Position numbers and translations under genes: made by a program
The notes under the pieces: model-generated
The model's input: the letters and a program-made list of their open reading frames with translations, nothing else
Database searches by the model: none
Told to the model about the DNA's origin: nothing
Source: Rhodococcus yananensis
GTDB lineage: Bacteria > Actinomycetota > Actinomycetes > Mycobacteriales > Mycobacteriaceae
DNA length: 64,000 nt
Assembly (NCBI RefSeq): GCF_020515525.1
Contig: NZ_JAIYEP010000001.1
Location: forward strand, 102,344 to 166,343
Direction: 5' to 3'
Part shown: in pieces, positions 7,854-17,380 of the stretch
Position numbering within the stretch: the first letter of the stretch is position 1
Layout of the letters: every line of letters begins with the position of its first letter

Positions 7854-9941
7854 TCAGAAGCCGATGCGTCCGCCACCGGACTTCCAGGCGGCGACGACGG
7901 CGGGGCGTGGCTGGGTCCGCCCGCCGTCGGGCCAGTGGGAACTGGGGCTGTCCCACGACGCGTCGTCGGTTTCTCCCGGATGCTGCACGCACACGACGAC
8001 GCGGTCGTCCTCGATGATGGGGCCGCACGTCTCACCGCCGACCGGCACGGTGAGGAACTGCTTGGTCTCGCCGCGGCGCGGTCCGTCGAGGACGACGGCG
8101 AACAGTCCGTCGTTGGAACCCAGAGCGTTGCCGTCGGTGGAGATCCACAGGTTCCCGTGCGGGTCGAACGCCAGGTTGTCGGGGCAGGAGATGGGGCTGA
8201 CCTGCGACTTGTCGAAACCGCCGAAGTAGGTGTCGGCCTCGTTCGGGTCGCCGCACACGAGCAGCAGGTTCCAGGTGAACGACGTTCCGGCGTGGTCGTC
8301 GTCGATCTCGAGGACCTGACCGTTCTTGTTGTTCACGCGCGGGTTCGCTTCGTCGGCCGGCGGATTGCCGTCGACGCCGCGCTTGGTGTTGTTGGTCAGC
8401 GCGACGTACACCTTGCCGGTGACGGGGTTGGGTTCGAAGTCCTCGGGGCGGTCCATCTTCGTGGCGCCCACCGCGTCGCCGGCGAGGCGCGTGAACACGG
8501 CGACCTCCTCGGCGGTCATGCCCTCGACGAGTGATTCACCGCGGCCGTCCTCGTCGGTGCGCAGGATCGGGATCCATTCGCCGCTGCCCATGAACTGCCC
8601 GCCCTCCGGCAGGGTTCCGGAGCCGTCGACGGCGTCCGGGTGGTCGCCGGTGAGCTTCGCGACGTACAGGGTGCCGGCGTCGAGGAGGGTCATGTTGTGG
8701 CGGACCGCGGCGCGTGAGTTGCCGTCCTGCATCTTCCGCGACGACACGAACTTGTACATGTAGTCGAATCGTTCGTCGTCGCCGCTGTACGCGACGACGG
8801 TGCCGTCGTCGGTGATGTGGATCGTGGCGGCCTCGTGCTTGAAGCGGCCCAGTGCGGTGTGCTTGACGGGGGTGGACGTGGCATCCCACGGGTCGAGCTC
8901 GACGACCCAGCCGAAGCGGTTGACCTCGTTGGGTTCGGCGGCGATGTCGAAACGCGGATCGAAGCGCTCCCATTTGCGTTCCGATTCGGCGCCTTCGATG
9001 CCGTATCGGGCGAGCCGTTCGGCGACGACCGGATCGGTGACGGACTCGGCGTTCGCGAAGTACTGGTTGAAGTTCTCCTCACCCGAGAGCACGGTGCCCC
9101 ACGGGGTGACTCCGCCGGCACAGTTGTTGAATGTGCCCGCGACCTTCGTGCCGGTGGGGTCGGCGGTGGTCTTCACCAGGTCGCTGCCCGCGGCGGGTCC
9201 GGTCAGCAGGAACTCCGTCGTACCGGTGATCCGACGGTTGTGGTCACCGAACACCGGGGTGAGCCGGCCGGATCCGGACTCGCCCCGGACCTCCACGACG
9301 GACAGGCCGTGGTTCGCGATACCGATGCGCACCTGCTCCTCGGTGGGATCGTCCGGGTCGTATCCGGCGAACATGAACGGTTCGCTCGTGTACTCGTGGT
9401 TGACGACGAGCAGGTAGGCGCCGGGCACGCCGTCGACGGGAAGCAACCCGGCGAAGTCGTTGTTGTAGCCGAACTGCTTCTCCTGCGCGGCCGCGGTCTG
9501 ACGGTCGAGGTCGAAGTCCGGTGCGTCGGGCAGCACCGCGTCGCCCCAGCGGATCACCACGGCCTGCTCGTACCCTTCGGGAACGACCACCGCATCGTCG
9601 GTGTTGGGGGCGACGGGCGTGAAATCGGTGCCGGGTGCGCTCGGTCCGAGGTCGACGGCTCCCTGCGCGGCGCCGTCACCACCGCCGGTGGCCGCGGCCG
9701 AATCGTCGGAGCACGCGGCGAGAACACCGCCGGCGCCGACCGCGAGGACTGCCATCGCGCCGCCGCGCAGCACACCGCGCCGCGACATGGCGTGCCGAAC
9801 GATGTCGCCGAAGTATTCGCCGCCGGAGGTGTTGGGGACGCGATGCGAGCAGGCGTCACCGCACTTGTACTTGCAGGTGATGTTCGCGCGCGACGACGTG
9901 CCGTCGTGTGCGACGAACAGGGGCAGTTCTCTGCGGGCCAC
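7854..9941 (-). CDS. PhoX-family alkaline phosphatase, Tat-exported
   Basis: The 695-residue product is a DUF839/PhoX protein. PhoX enzymes are calcium/iron-dependent phosphomonoesterases exported by the Tat system. Here the twin-arginine segment SRRGVLRGG falls at residues 53-61, followed by a hydrophobic stretch ending in GVLAACSDD, a possible lipobox. About 50 residues precede the signal and contain CKYKCGDAC. Typical family blocks include EYFGDIVRHAMSRRG, CAGGVTPWGT, NRFGWVVELDPWD and RPEDFEPNP. GTG 9941 was chosen because GAGGAG lies just upstream; ATG 9956 would place the ribosome site inside the gene. It converges with ggH. Confidence 0.87.
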   Translation of the reverse strand: MARRELPLFVAHDGTSSRANITCKYKCGDACSHRVPNTSGGEYFGDIVRHAMSRRGVLRGGAMAVLAVGAGGVLAACSDDSAAATGGGDGAAQGAVDLGPSAPGTDFTPVAPNTDDAVVVPEGYEQAVVIRWGDAVLPDAPDFDLDRQTAAAQEKQFGYNNDFAGLLPVDGVPGAYLLVVNHEYTSEPFMFAGYDPDDPTEEQVRIGIANHGLSVVEVRGESGSGRLTPVFGDHNRRITGTTEFLLTGPAAGSDLVKTTADPTGTKVAGTFNNCAGGVTPWGTVLSGEENFNQYFANAESVTDPVVAERLARYGIEGAESERKWERFDPRFDIAAEPNEVNRFGWVVELDPWDATSTPVKHTALGRFKHEAATIHITDDGTVVAYSGDDERFDYMYKFVSSRKMQDGNSRAAVRHNMTLLDAGTLYVAKLTGDHPDAVDGSGTLPEGGQFMGSGEWIPILRTDEDGRGESLVEGMTAEEVAVFTRLAGDAVGATKMDRPEDFEPNPVTGKVYVALTNNTKRGVDGNPPADEANPRVNNKNGQVLEIDDDHAGTSFTWNLLLVCGDPNEADTYFGGFDKSQVSPISCPDNLAFDPHGNLWISTDGNALGSNDGLFAVVLDGPRRGETKQFLTVPVGGETCGPIIEDDRVVVCVQHPGETDDASWDSPSSHWPDGGRTQPRPAVVAAWKSGGGRIGF

Positions 9942-10040
9942 GGATTGTCTCCTCATCGATGGGCTTCGACGGCCGGACCGTAGAAGCCGTAAACGAGTCG
10001 GAGACGACGAGGCGGTGAACGGAGGATGAGGATTCGGTGC

Positions 10041-11249
10041 TCAACCCCCACCGGACGCCGGTGTCGGCTCCCCGACCCCACCCTCGCCGGTGTCGTCGCT
10101 GCCGGTGTCGTCGGTGTTCTCGCCGGGACGCAGATCCAGGAACGGGACGATCCGTCTGTCGATCGCCGTGTTGTAGGCCTCGGGTGCCTGGATGGGGTTC
10201 GCGTGTCCGATGCCGGTGAGCTTCGCGACGAGCAGGGTGCCACCGACTCCCCCGGACTGGTCGATCAGGACGCGTTGGGTGTAGTCGACGTCGACCACCG
10301 GGTCGGCGAACGCGTTCCGCGGGCGGATGAACACGACCGCGGGTCGCAGCTTGTCGTCGTGTTCGGCGGCGAGTGTCTGCAGATCGTCGATCGCACCGGA
10401 CGCGACGATCGCCCGGAACTGGGACTCGATGAGTCCGTTGCTGGCGGCGTCGGTGGTGAGGATCTTGTCGCGGAGCACCTCCTCGACGACGTCCGTGAAC
10501 GCGTCGGTGTCGATACGCCGGTAGGTGCGCGGTGACGGCACCACGAATCGGTCCTGCCGCGCGGCGATCTCGACGACGGTACGCAGGATCCGGCTCTCGC
10601 GGGCGCCGGGCAACCAGCCGATCCAGCGCAGTAGTTCCTCGCCCGCGTCGCGGCTGTCGGGCCGGACGGCGTGCAGGTCGACGGGCGTGCAGTCGAGGAT
10701 CACACCGAGGACCTCGAGCGGGGTGTCGCGGTACAGGTGCCGGGCCACCTCGAGCGCGATGATCCCGCCCATGCTGTGCCCGACGAGCACCACCGCGTCG
10801 ACGTTTTCGAACGCGGCGCGTTCGGCGACGAGACGGCTGACGACCGCGGTGTCGAGACCGCTGTTGTCGTATTCGACGGCCCAGACGCGCCCGATGTCGC
10901 GCAGGGCGGGCAGGGCCGCCGCGGTGGGGGTGGCGTCGAGGTTGCCGAGGCCGACGAGGTCGACGACCGCGACGTCACGGTTCGCGGCGGTGGCCGAGTC
11001 GTACACGTCGTGGATCACGGGTCGGGTCTCGGCGAGTTGCGCCCGCATGGGCGCGACATCCCACTCCCAGTACTGGGTGTAGAGGGCGACCAGCGGAACC
11101 AGCGCCAGCGCGAGGCGCACGAGCGTGCGCCGCAGCCGCCCGAACCGCACCCAGTTCTGCCCGGTACGGGTGGCACGCAGACGCTGCCGTCGTCGAGCGT
11201 CGTCCCAGTCGTCGACGGTGCACGGGGGAAGCGTCGGTGTCGCGGGCAT
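10041..11249 (-). CDS. membrane-anchored alpha/beta hydrolase
   Basis: The 402-residue product has a basic, Arg-rich N-terminus, one transmembrane segment (about residues 42-62), and an alpha/beta-hydrolase domain with the nucleophile elbow GHSMGG. A late His in TGIGHANP may be the catalytic base. The C-terminus is acidic, Gly/Thr-rich and probably disordered. The domain is likely outside the membrane and could act on esters or lipids; substrate is unknown. A TACGAT hexamer lies nine bases before the ATG, so any 5' leader is very short. Confidence 0.7.
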   Translation of the reverse strand: MPATPTLPPCTVDDWDDARRRQRLRATRTGQNWVRFGRLRRTLVRLALALVPLVALYTQYWEWDVAPMRAQLAETRPVIHDVYDSATAANRDVAVVDLVGLGNLDATPTAAALPALRDIGRVWAVEYDNSGLDTAVVSRLVAERAAFENVDAVVLVGHSMGGIIALEVARHLYRDTPLEVLGVILDCTPVDLHAVRPDSRDAGEELLRWIGWLPGARESRILRTVVEIAARQDRFVVPSPRTYRRIDTDAFTDVVEEVLRDKILTTDAASNGLIESQFRAIVASGAIDDLQTLAAEHDDKLRPAVVFIRPRNAFADPVVDVDYTQRVLIDQSGGVGGTLLVAKLTGIGHANPIQAPEAYNTAIDRRIVPFLDLRPGENTDDTGSDDTGEGGVGEPTPASGGG

Positions 11250-11310
11250 GCACCCCCGATCGTACGAGCGGGGGCTCCCGGCGGTGTTCGTGCTGGATGC
11301 GGAGGGAGGT

Positions 11311-12105
11311 TCAGGCCAGGCCCGAGAGCGGCGGCGGCGAGTTCTCGTCCCGCCACCCGATCGCCTCGGTCAGTGCGGTCAGGTCGTAGTCCGGCCCGCC
11401 CACACCGACCGTGAACATCGTGATGCCCGCGTCGACGTGCTTCGCGGCCTCGTCGAGCCCCGGCCACGAGGTGGATCGTTCGATCTCCGCGGGCGAGCGG
11501 CCGACTTCCGCGCACCGATCGGCGAGGATTGCGGATTTGTCCTCGTGGGTGCCGAGTTCACCGAAGCTGTGCCAGATGTCGGCGTACTTCGCGACGAGCG
11601 GGATCGTCTTCTTCGGTCCTCCGCCGCCGATGAGCAGCGGGATGTGCCGCGTCGGCGGAGGATTCAGCGTGCCGAGGCGGCCCGTGATGCGGGGCAGATA
11701 CTCGGCGAGGAGATCGAGACGCGATCCCTTCGTGCCGAAGTCGTAACCGTACTCGTCGTAGTCCTTCTCGAACCAGCCCGATCCGATCCCGAGGATGAGT
11801 CGTCCGCCGCTGATGTGGTCGACGGTGCGGGCCATGTCGGCGAGCAGGTCGGGGTTGCGGTAGCCGCCGCCGGTGACGAGCGCCCCGATCTCGACGCGCG
11901 ACGTCTGCTCGGCCCACGCACCGAGCATCGTCCAGCATTCGAAGTGGGCGCCGTCCGGGTCGCCGTAGAGCGGATAGAAGTGGTCCCAGTTGAACACCAC
12001 GTCGGCGCCCGCGTCCTCGGCGCGCAGCACCGTGTCGCGGAGAACGCCGTAGTCGGGTTGCTGTTGGGGTTGGAGTTGGAGACCGATGCGGATGGGGCGG
12101 GTCAT
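11311..12105 (-). CDS. F420-type LLM class oxidoreductase
   Basis: The 264-residue product is a luciferase-like monooxygenase-fold protein (TIM barrel). It opens with IGLQLQPQQQPDYG and has VVFNWDHFYP, the barrel block RVEIGALVTGGGYRNP, GGRLILGIGSGW and the C-terminal IPLLIGGGG. In mycolata such proteins usually use coenzyme F420 and belong to TIGR03560-like groups. The substrate is unknown. Its ATG overlaps the stop of the upstream GT87 gene by four bases, so the two were once co-translated; the upstream gene is now broken. Confidence 0.82.
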   Translation of the reverse strand: MTRPIRIGLQLQPQQQPDYGVLRDTVLRAEDAGADVVFNWDHFYPLYGDPDGAHFECWTMLGAWAEQTSRVEIGALVTGGGYRNPDLLADMARTVDHISGGRLILGIGSGWFEKDYDEYGYDFGTKGSRLDLLAEYLPRITGRLGTLNPPPTRHIPLLIGGGGPKKTIPLVAKYADIWHSFGELGTHEDKSAILADRCAEVGRSPAEIERSTSWPGLDEAAKHVDAGITMFTVGVGGPDYDLTALTEAIGWRDENSPPPLSGLA

Positions 12106-13207
12106 GCGTCCACGGTAGGCCGATCGTCGCGGTGCCGTAGGCGGATCCGGGCAGGGCGGTTCGCGACGATCACCGTCGTGACCACGCCGAGGTGGACGAT
12201 CGGGTAGGCGGCCTGCAGCAGTGCCGTCTGCACCGGCGGCCCGGGTGTCATGAAGGTGCCGATCGCCACGACGCCGTCCGGATACGAGCGGTACCAGGCC
12301 AGCAGCGGCACCGCGACGGCGAACGGTAGCAGGTGACCCCACCAGCGGCGCCACTGCGCGGCCCGGTGCAGGCACAGCACCAGCAGCGGGATCGTCCACA
12401 CCCAGTGGTGGCCCCACGAGAACGGCGCGACCATCGGCGCGGTGAGCCCCGCGACGGTCAGGCCGAGGAGGCGGTGACCGTTCCGGTCGGCGAGGTACGC
12501 GGCCCACAACCCGAGGACACCGACGAGGCCGGTGCACAGCAGCCACAGCCATACCGGTGGCGTCTCGGTGTGCAGGCTGCGGGCGAGGATGCCGCGGACC
12601 GACTGGTTCGCGGGCGACGACACCAGCCCGATCCGGTCCGAGTGGATGATCGTCGACGTCCAGAACTGCACCGAATCGGAGAAGACCACGACGAACCCGA
12701 CGGCGACCGTCGCCGCGAACGTGCCGACCGCGACGGCGACCGCCCGCCACTGTCGCAGCACCGCGAGGTACGCGACGAAGAACAGCGGTGTGAGCTTCAG
12801 TCCGGCTGCGATACCGACCCCGACACCGCGCAGACGGGAGCCCTCGGGCCGGCCGAGATCCCACAGCACGAGCACCAGCAGCACCAGGTTGATCTGGCCC
12901 GGCCAGATGGTCATGCGGACCGGTTCCAACCACGTGAACAGCACCGCAAGGGTGATGCTCACGAAACGGGTGCGGGCGGAGTCGACGTAGCCGAGCTGCT
13001 TCCAGCACAGGCGGGTCGCGGCGGACGGTGTGGCCCCCCGTACCGGTACACCTCGGCGTCGACCTTGTTGCCGAACAATCCGTAGTAGGTGTCGAGGCCG
13101 AGCAGCCGGTCGTGGGCGACGAACGCCGCGACGGCGGCGAGACCCGCGACCACGAGCCACCACCGCGGGTGGTCGTGGCGGGGTCGGGGTTCGCCTTCCG
13201 GTCGCAT
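12102..13207 (-). pseudogene. GT87 (DUF2029) polytopic glycosyltransferase, internally deleted and frameshifted
   Basis: The N-terminal part (from ATG 13207, or possibly 13231) contains one membrane segment and GLFGNKVDAEVYRYGG, typical of the first loop of GT87 mannosyl/arabinosyl transferases. Near 13036 the homology jumps to the +1 frame and resumes at ATRLCWKQLG, deep in the usual protein, then runs through six or more membrane helices to 12102. About 60-70 residues of the luminal loop that normally follow YRYGG are missing. The junction lies in a run of six G on the coding strand. A natural deletion with frameshift fits best; an assembly collapse is the alternative. Confidence 0.7.
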
Positions 13208-13299
13208 CAACGACGAACCTATGCGCAGCATCCGGTTACCGGCGCGTTGTGACCGTCGCTCGTGTCGACAATCGCCGCGTCGGCGCGCACTCTGGACGC

Positions 13300-13776
13300 A
13301 TGCGTGTCACCGAACCCGCGCCACCGCCGACCGGCCTGCGCCGCCACCTCCTGCGAGCGCCGATCCATCTGTACCGCCGACATCTCGGTGCTCTGCTGGG
13401 CCGCCGGTTCCTGCATCTCGAGCATCGGGGTCGCAAGAGCGGACAGTGGCGGCACGTCGTGCTCGAGGTGGTGAACCACGACGACACCCGCGACGGTTTC
13501 GTCGTGGCCGTCGGGTTCGGTCCGACGACGGACTGGTACCGGAACCTGAAGGCGGATCCGCACGCGTTCGTCGAATCGGGCCGGGAACGGGTCGCGGTCA
13601 CCGCCGAGTTCCTCGGTGAGGGCGAGGGCGCGGACTTCATGGCGCACTATGCGTCGGAGCATCGCCGCACGGCGGCCAAGCTGTGCGCGGTGATGGGTTT
13701 CGAGGTCGACGGCAGCGACGCCGATTTCCGCGAGGCCGGACGTCGTATCCGGTTCGTCCGGTTGCGCCGGGCCTGA
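13300..13776 (+). CDS. deazaflavin (F420)-dependent nitroreductase-family protein
   Basis: The 158-residue product belongs to the DUF385/Ddn family (split-barrel). It has the block FLHLEHRGRKSGQWRHVVL, where RGRKSG is the hallmark, and GFGPTTDWYRNLKADP, where W-Y-R-N-L follows. These proteins bind F420H2 and reduce quinones or other acceptors at the membrane. It lies close to the LLM-type F420 gene but on the opposite strand, and converges with the TetR gene seven bases away. Confidence 0.85.
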   Translation: MRVTEPAPPPTGLRRHLLRAPIHLYRRHLGALLGRRFLHLEHRGRKSGQWRHVVLEVVNHDDTRDGFVVAVGFGPTTDWYRNLKADPHAFVESGRERVAVTAEFLGEGEGADFMAHYASEHRRTAAKLCAVMGFEVDGSDADFREAGRRIRFVRLRRA

Positions 13777-13783
13777 GCCGCGT

Positions 13784-14419
13784 TCAGGTCGGGTCGGTGA
13801 GGGCCTCGAACTGGCGGGTGAGATCGCGGAGGAACGATTCCAGGACGAGTTCGAAACTGTCCTCGTCGATCTCGGCGGCGTGCCGGCGCAGGCGGTGCGC
13901 CTGGGACAGGTGCGGATAGCGCTCGTCGTAGGTGCTGCGGTCGTCGACGAATCCTCCGGCGAACGACGCGATGGCCGACCCGAGCACGAGGTACTTGATC
14001 GACGCACCGATCAGCGTGGCGGTGCGCGGCGGCCACCCCGCGCGGGTCAACCCGCCGTGCACGGCGTCGGCGTGCACGAGCGCGAGCGGCCGGTCGCCGG
14101 GTGCGGAGGCGAGGAACGGAACCATGTTGGGATGCGCGGCCAGGGACGCCCGATACGAGCGGGCCCACGACCGGAGGGCGCCGCACCAGTCGTCGCCGGC
14201 GAAGCCGCTGACGTCGACGGCCGAGCCGATGTCGTCGGCGATGTCGTCGAGCAGTTCGTCCTTGTTCGCGTAGTGGCTGTACAACGACGGTGCCCGCACA
14301 CCGAGTTCGCCGGCGATCATGCGCATCGACACGGCGGCGAAGCCGTGATCGTCGATCAGGCGCAGGGTCGTGTCCTTGATGGACTGCCGGGTCAACAGGG
14401 GTGTGCGTGGACGGGCCAC
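13784..14419 (-). CDS. TetR/AcrR family regulator
   Basis: The 211-residue product has an N-terminal HTH (residues about 10-55) containing MRMIAGELGVRAPSLYSHYANKDELL. The rest is a ligand domain that resembles the tetracycline-repressor C-terminal family. The GTG start follows GAGGAG. It is transcribed divergently from a two-subunit acyl-CoA dehydrogenase operon, and an inverted-repeat-rich stretch lies between. The likely role is repression of that operon with an acyl-CoA-like inducer, which is inferred from position only. Confidence 0.85.
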   Translation of the reverse strand: MARPRTPLLTRQSIKDTTLRLIDDHGFAAVSMRMIAGELGVRAPSLYSHYANKDELLDDIADDIGSAVDVSGFAGDDWCGALRSWARSYRASLAAHPNMVPFLASAPGDRPLALVHADAVHGGLTRAGWPPRTATLIGASIKYLVLGSAIASFAGGFVDDRSTYDERYPHLSQAHRLRRHAAEIDEDSFELVLESFLRDLTRQFEALTDPT

Positions 14420-14440
14420 CGTGGCTCCTCGGGTCGAATG

Positions 14441-14470
14441 CTGGACAGCCTAACACTGTCAGGTTACTGT
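14441..14470. promoter_or_regulatory. candidate TetR operator
   Basis: Between the TetR gene and the acyl-CoA dehydrogenase genes, ACAG and CTGT flank CCTAACA, and TAAC and GTTA flank the next eight bases (TAACACTGTCAGGTTA). The symmetry is imperfect, so the exact operator is uncertain. Confidence 0.4.
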
Positions 14471-14536
14471 TCTGTGGAGCGATCCCGGCTGATTCTCCGG
14501 GCTTCCGCACCCTCCCACCTGTGACAGAAGGCCAGC

Positions 14537-15709
14537 ATGAACCTGAAGCTCACCGACGAGGAGCGCGCATTCCGCGACGAACTGCGCGACTTCTACACCA
14601 CCGAATTCCCCGCGGAACTGCGCGCGAAGGTCGCCTCCGGGCAACACCTGACCAAGGACGACATCGTCCGCAGTCAACAGACCCTCAACGCCCACGGTCT
14701 CGCCGTGCCGAACTGGCCGGTCGAATGGGGCGGTAAGGACTGGACGCCGATCCAGCGCAACATCTGGCTCACCGAGATGCAGCTCGCCTCCGTGCCCGAT
14801 CCGCTGCCGTTCAACGCCACCATGATCGGCCCGGTGATCGCCCAGTTCGCGTCGCAGGAGATGAAGGAACGCTTCCTGCCCGCGACCGCCAACCTCGATA
14901 TCTGGTGGTGCCAAGGGTTCTCCGAGCCGGAGGCCGGCTCCGACCTAGCGTCGCTCAAGACCCGTGCCGTTCGCGACGGCGACCACTACGTGGTCAACGG
15001 CCAGAAGACGTGGACGACGCTCGGTCAGCACGCCGACTGGATCTTCTGCCTCGTGCGCACCAACCCCGACGCACCGAAGAAGCAGGCCGGAATCTCGATG
15101 CTCCTCATCGACATGACGACCCCCGGCATCACCGTCCGCCCGATCAAGCTCATCGACGGCAGCTACGAGGTCAACGAGGTCTTCTTCGAGGACGTCCGCG
15201 TGCCCGCGGAGAACCTCGTCGGCGAGGAGAACGCCGGCTGGTCCTACGCGAAGTTCCTGCTCGGCAACGAACGCACCGGCATCACCCGCGTCGGCGCCAC
15301 GAAGGTCGAGCTGGCCCGCGCCAAGGAACTCGCCGCAACCACCCGCCTCGGTAGCGGCACCCTCCTCGAGGACCCGCTGTTCGCCGCGCGCCTGGCCGAA
15401 CTCGAGAACGAGCTGATCGCGCTCGAACTCACGCAGCTGCGCGTCGTCGCGGGCTCCGCGGACGGCAAGCCGAACCCGGCATCGTCGCTGCTCAAGATGC
15501 GCGGCTCCGAACTACAGCAGGCCGCGACGGAACTGCTCGTCGACATCGCCGGACCGGACTCGCTGCCCTCCGGCGCCGCCGGCATCGACACGCCGGACTG
15601 GGCGCAACTGACCGCCCCGTCGTATCTCAACAAGCGCAAGGTCACCATCTACGGCGGTTCGAGCGAGGTACAGCGCACGATCATCGCCTCCTCGATTCTC
15701 GGACTGTGA
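14537..15709 (+). CDS. acyl-CoA dehydrogenase, large subunit of a two-subunit enzyme
   Basis: The 390-residue product is an acyl-CoA dehydrogenase resembling the large subunit of pimeloyl-CoA dehydrogenase and the FadE pairs of mycobacteria. It has the FAD/substrate block WWCQGFSEPEAGSDLAS, the sheet-domain VNGQKTWTTLG, and the C-terminal YGGSSEVQRTII that contacts FAD. The partner gene lacks this last motif, as expected for an alpha2-beta2 enzyme in which only one type of subunit completes the flavin site. It follows a ribosome site AGAAGG and is separated from its partner by 12 bases. The substrate, a dicarboxyl-, ring- or side-chain-CoA, is not known. Confidence 0.87.
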   Translation: MNLKLTDEERAFRDELRDFYTTEFPAELRAKVASGQHLTKDDIVRSQQTLNAHGLAVPNWPVEWGGKDWTPIQRNIWLTEMQLASVPDPLPFNATMIGPVIAQFASQEMKERFLPATANLDIWWCQGFSEPEAGSDLASLKTRAVRDGDHYVVNGQKTWTTLGQHADWIFCLVRTNPDAPKKQAGISMLLIDMTTPGITVRPIKLIDGSYEVNEVFFEDVRVPAENLVGEENAGWSYAKFLLGNERTGITRVGATKVELARAKELAATTRLGSGTLLEDPLFAARLAELENELIALELTQLRVVAGSADGKPNPASSLLKMRGSELQQAATELLVDIAGPDSLPSGAAGIDTPDWAQLTAPSYLNKRKVTIYGGSSEVQRTIIASSILGL

Positions 15710-15721
15710 GGTCTCAGGACA

Positions 15722-16858
15722 ATGAACTTCGAACTCGACACCGAACAGGAACTGCTCCGTAAGACGGTGCGCGACGTGCTCGCCGATGCCTACGACGTCG
15801 AGAGCCGTAACCGCGTCGCGGAGAGCGATCTCGGCTTCGACCCCGGTGTGTGGACGCAGCTCGCCGAACTGGGTGTGCTCGGACTGCCGTTCGCGGAGGA
15901 ACACGGCGGTATGGGTGCCGGACCGATCGAGGTCATGGCGGTCATGACCGAGATCGGTGCCGCACTCGCACCCGAACCCGTCCTCGCCGCCGTCCACCTC
16001 CCCGGCGGTCTCGTCGCGGAGGTCGGCACCGACGAGCAGCGCACCGACCTGCTGTCGCGTCTCTCCGCGGGCGAACTGTTCATGGCGTTCGCCCACGACG
16101 AACCGGGCAGCCGGTGGCCGCACACCGACGTCACCACCGTCGCCGCGCGCAGTGGCGACACCTGGACCGTCTCCGGACGGAAGAATCCGGTGCTGCACGG
16201 TGATTGCGCGCAGACGTTGGTCGTCTCGGCGCAGCTGCCGGAGGGCGGCATCGGGCTGTTCCTCGTCGATACCGCCGCCGACGGCGTCACCCGCACCGCG
16301 TACCGCACCCACGACGACCGCCGTGGCGCACAGATCATCCTCGACGGTGCCGCGGCCGTGCCGCTGGGTGCGCCCACCGACGCATCGGACGCGATCGCGG
16401 CGGCGCACGTGCGTGCGCAGGCCGCGCTGTGTGCGGAGGCGGTCGGTGCCGTGGACCGCACGGTGCGGCTGACGGCCGACTACCTGAAGCAGCGCAAGCA
16501 GTTCGGGGTTCCGCTGAAGACCTTCCAGGCCCTGACCCACCGCGCCGCCGACATGTACGTGCTGTACGAGCTGGCGTCGAGCATGAGCATGTACGCGAGC
16601 ATGGCGCTGGCCGACGGCATCGTCGACCCGGTCGTCGCGTCCCGGGCGAAGCTGCAGGTGGACCGCTCGGCGCGGAAGGTGAGCCAGGAAGCGGTGCAGT
16701 TGCACGGCGGAATCGGTGTCACCGCCGAACATTCCGTCGGGCACTATCTGAGCCGGCTCACCGCGATCGAGCACACCCTCGGCACCGCGGACGACCATCT
16801 GCGTGTCCTCGCCGGTGGCGTCGCCGACCACGGACGTGTGGAGATCGCCGGGATGTGA
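15722..16858 (+). CDS. acyl-CoA dehydrogenase, small subunit of a two-subunit enzyme
   Basis: The 378-residue product has acyl-CoA dehydrogenase folds throughout: LPFAEEHGGMGAG, the degenerate middle domain with SGRKNPVLHG, and the helical domain with RKQFGVPLKTFQALTH and LHGGIGVTAEHSVGHYL. The usual G-(T/S)-S/D-E-(I/V) motif near the end is absent; the equivalent is IEHTLGTADDHL. It resembles the small subunit (PimD-like) of heteromeric dehydrogenases and is expected to act only with the 14537-15709 product. The two genes form an operon facing away from the TetR gene. Confidence 0.86.
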   Translation: MNFELDTEQELLRKTVRDVLADAYDVESRNRVAESDLGFDPGVWTQLAELGVLGLPFAEEHGGMGAGPIEVMAVMTEIGAALAPEPVLAAVHLPGGLVAEVGTDEQRTDLLSRLSAGELFMAFAHDEPGSRWPHTDVTTVAARSGDTWTVSGRKNPVLHGDCAQTLVVSAQLPEGGIGLFLVDTAADGVTRTAYRTHDDRRGAQIILDGAAAVPLGAPTDASDAIAAAHVRAQAALCAEAVGAVDRTVRLTADYLKQRKQFGVPLKTFQALTHRAADMYVLYELASSMSMYASMALADGIVDPVVASRAKLQVDRSARKVSQEAVQLHGGIGVTAEHSVGHYLSRLTAIEHTLGTADDHLRVLAGGVADHGRVEIAGM

Positions 16859-16861
16859 GCC

Positions 16862-17380
16862 TCACCCGGTGATACCCGACATCCGGAGTACGAACACCGC
16901 CTCGGGTCCGATGATCTCGCCGACGAGTTCCAGGAACCGGTCGACGAACGCGGACCCGTGGGCGGGTTCACCGGGTTCGCCGAGATCGTCGGGTTCCCCC
17001 GGATCGAGATGATGGGCGAGTTCGTGCAGCACGACGAGTTCGCGGAACGCCCACGCATCGCCACCGTCGCGCTCCGGCAGTGCGATGGTGGCGCTGTCGT
17101 GTTCGTAGTGGGCGGCCGTGTGCCCGGCGCGCGCCCGGACGCGCACGGGAATCGTCGCGCGCGGCCAACGTTGCCGCACCCAGTTCAGGGTCAACACCGC
17201 GTCGACGTAACGCTGCGCCGCGTCGATCGAGCCGAACCGCCGCTCGACCGGCAACGTCACGTGCGATCCGCCGACCTCCACGACACGGCTGTCGCCGAGA
17301 TCGGCGACGTCGAACATGCGGCGCACGAGGGTCTCCGCCTCGTAGACGGCGGTTCTGCGGGTGTCCCGGGCGCGTTTCAC
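16862..17380 (-). CDS. TIGR04338-type zinc metallohydrolase
   Basis: The 172-residue product contains HELAH at residues 119-123, a zincin HExxH motif, followed by HLDPGEPDD. It matches the actinobacterial TIGR04338 family, which has no assigned substrate. The N-terminal half (KRARDTRRTAVYEAE...) is basic, then contains VTLPVERRFGS and RVRARAGHTAAHYEHD. Its ATG overlaps the stop of the DUF2786 gene by four bases, so it is the last gene of a tightly coupled three-gene operon. Without a signal peptide it should be cytoplasmic. Confidence 0.82.
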   Translation of the reverse strand: MKRARDTRRTAVYEAETLVRRMFDVADLGDSRVVEVGGSHVTLPVERRFGSIDAAQRYVDAVLTLNWVRQRWPRATIPVRVRARAGHTAAHYEHDSATIALPERDGGDAWAFRELVVLHELAHHLDPGEPDDLGEPGEPAHGSAFVDRFLELVGEIIGPEAVFVLRMSGITG

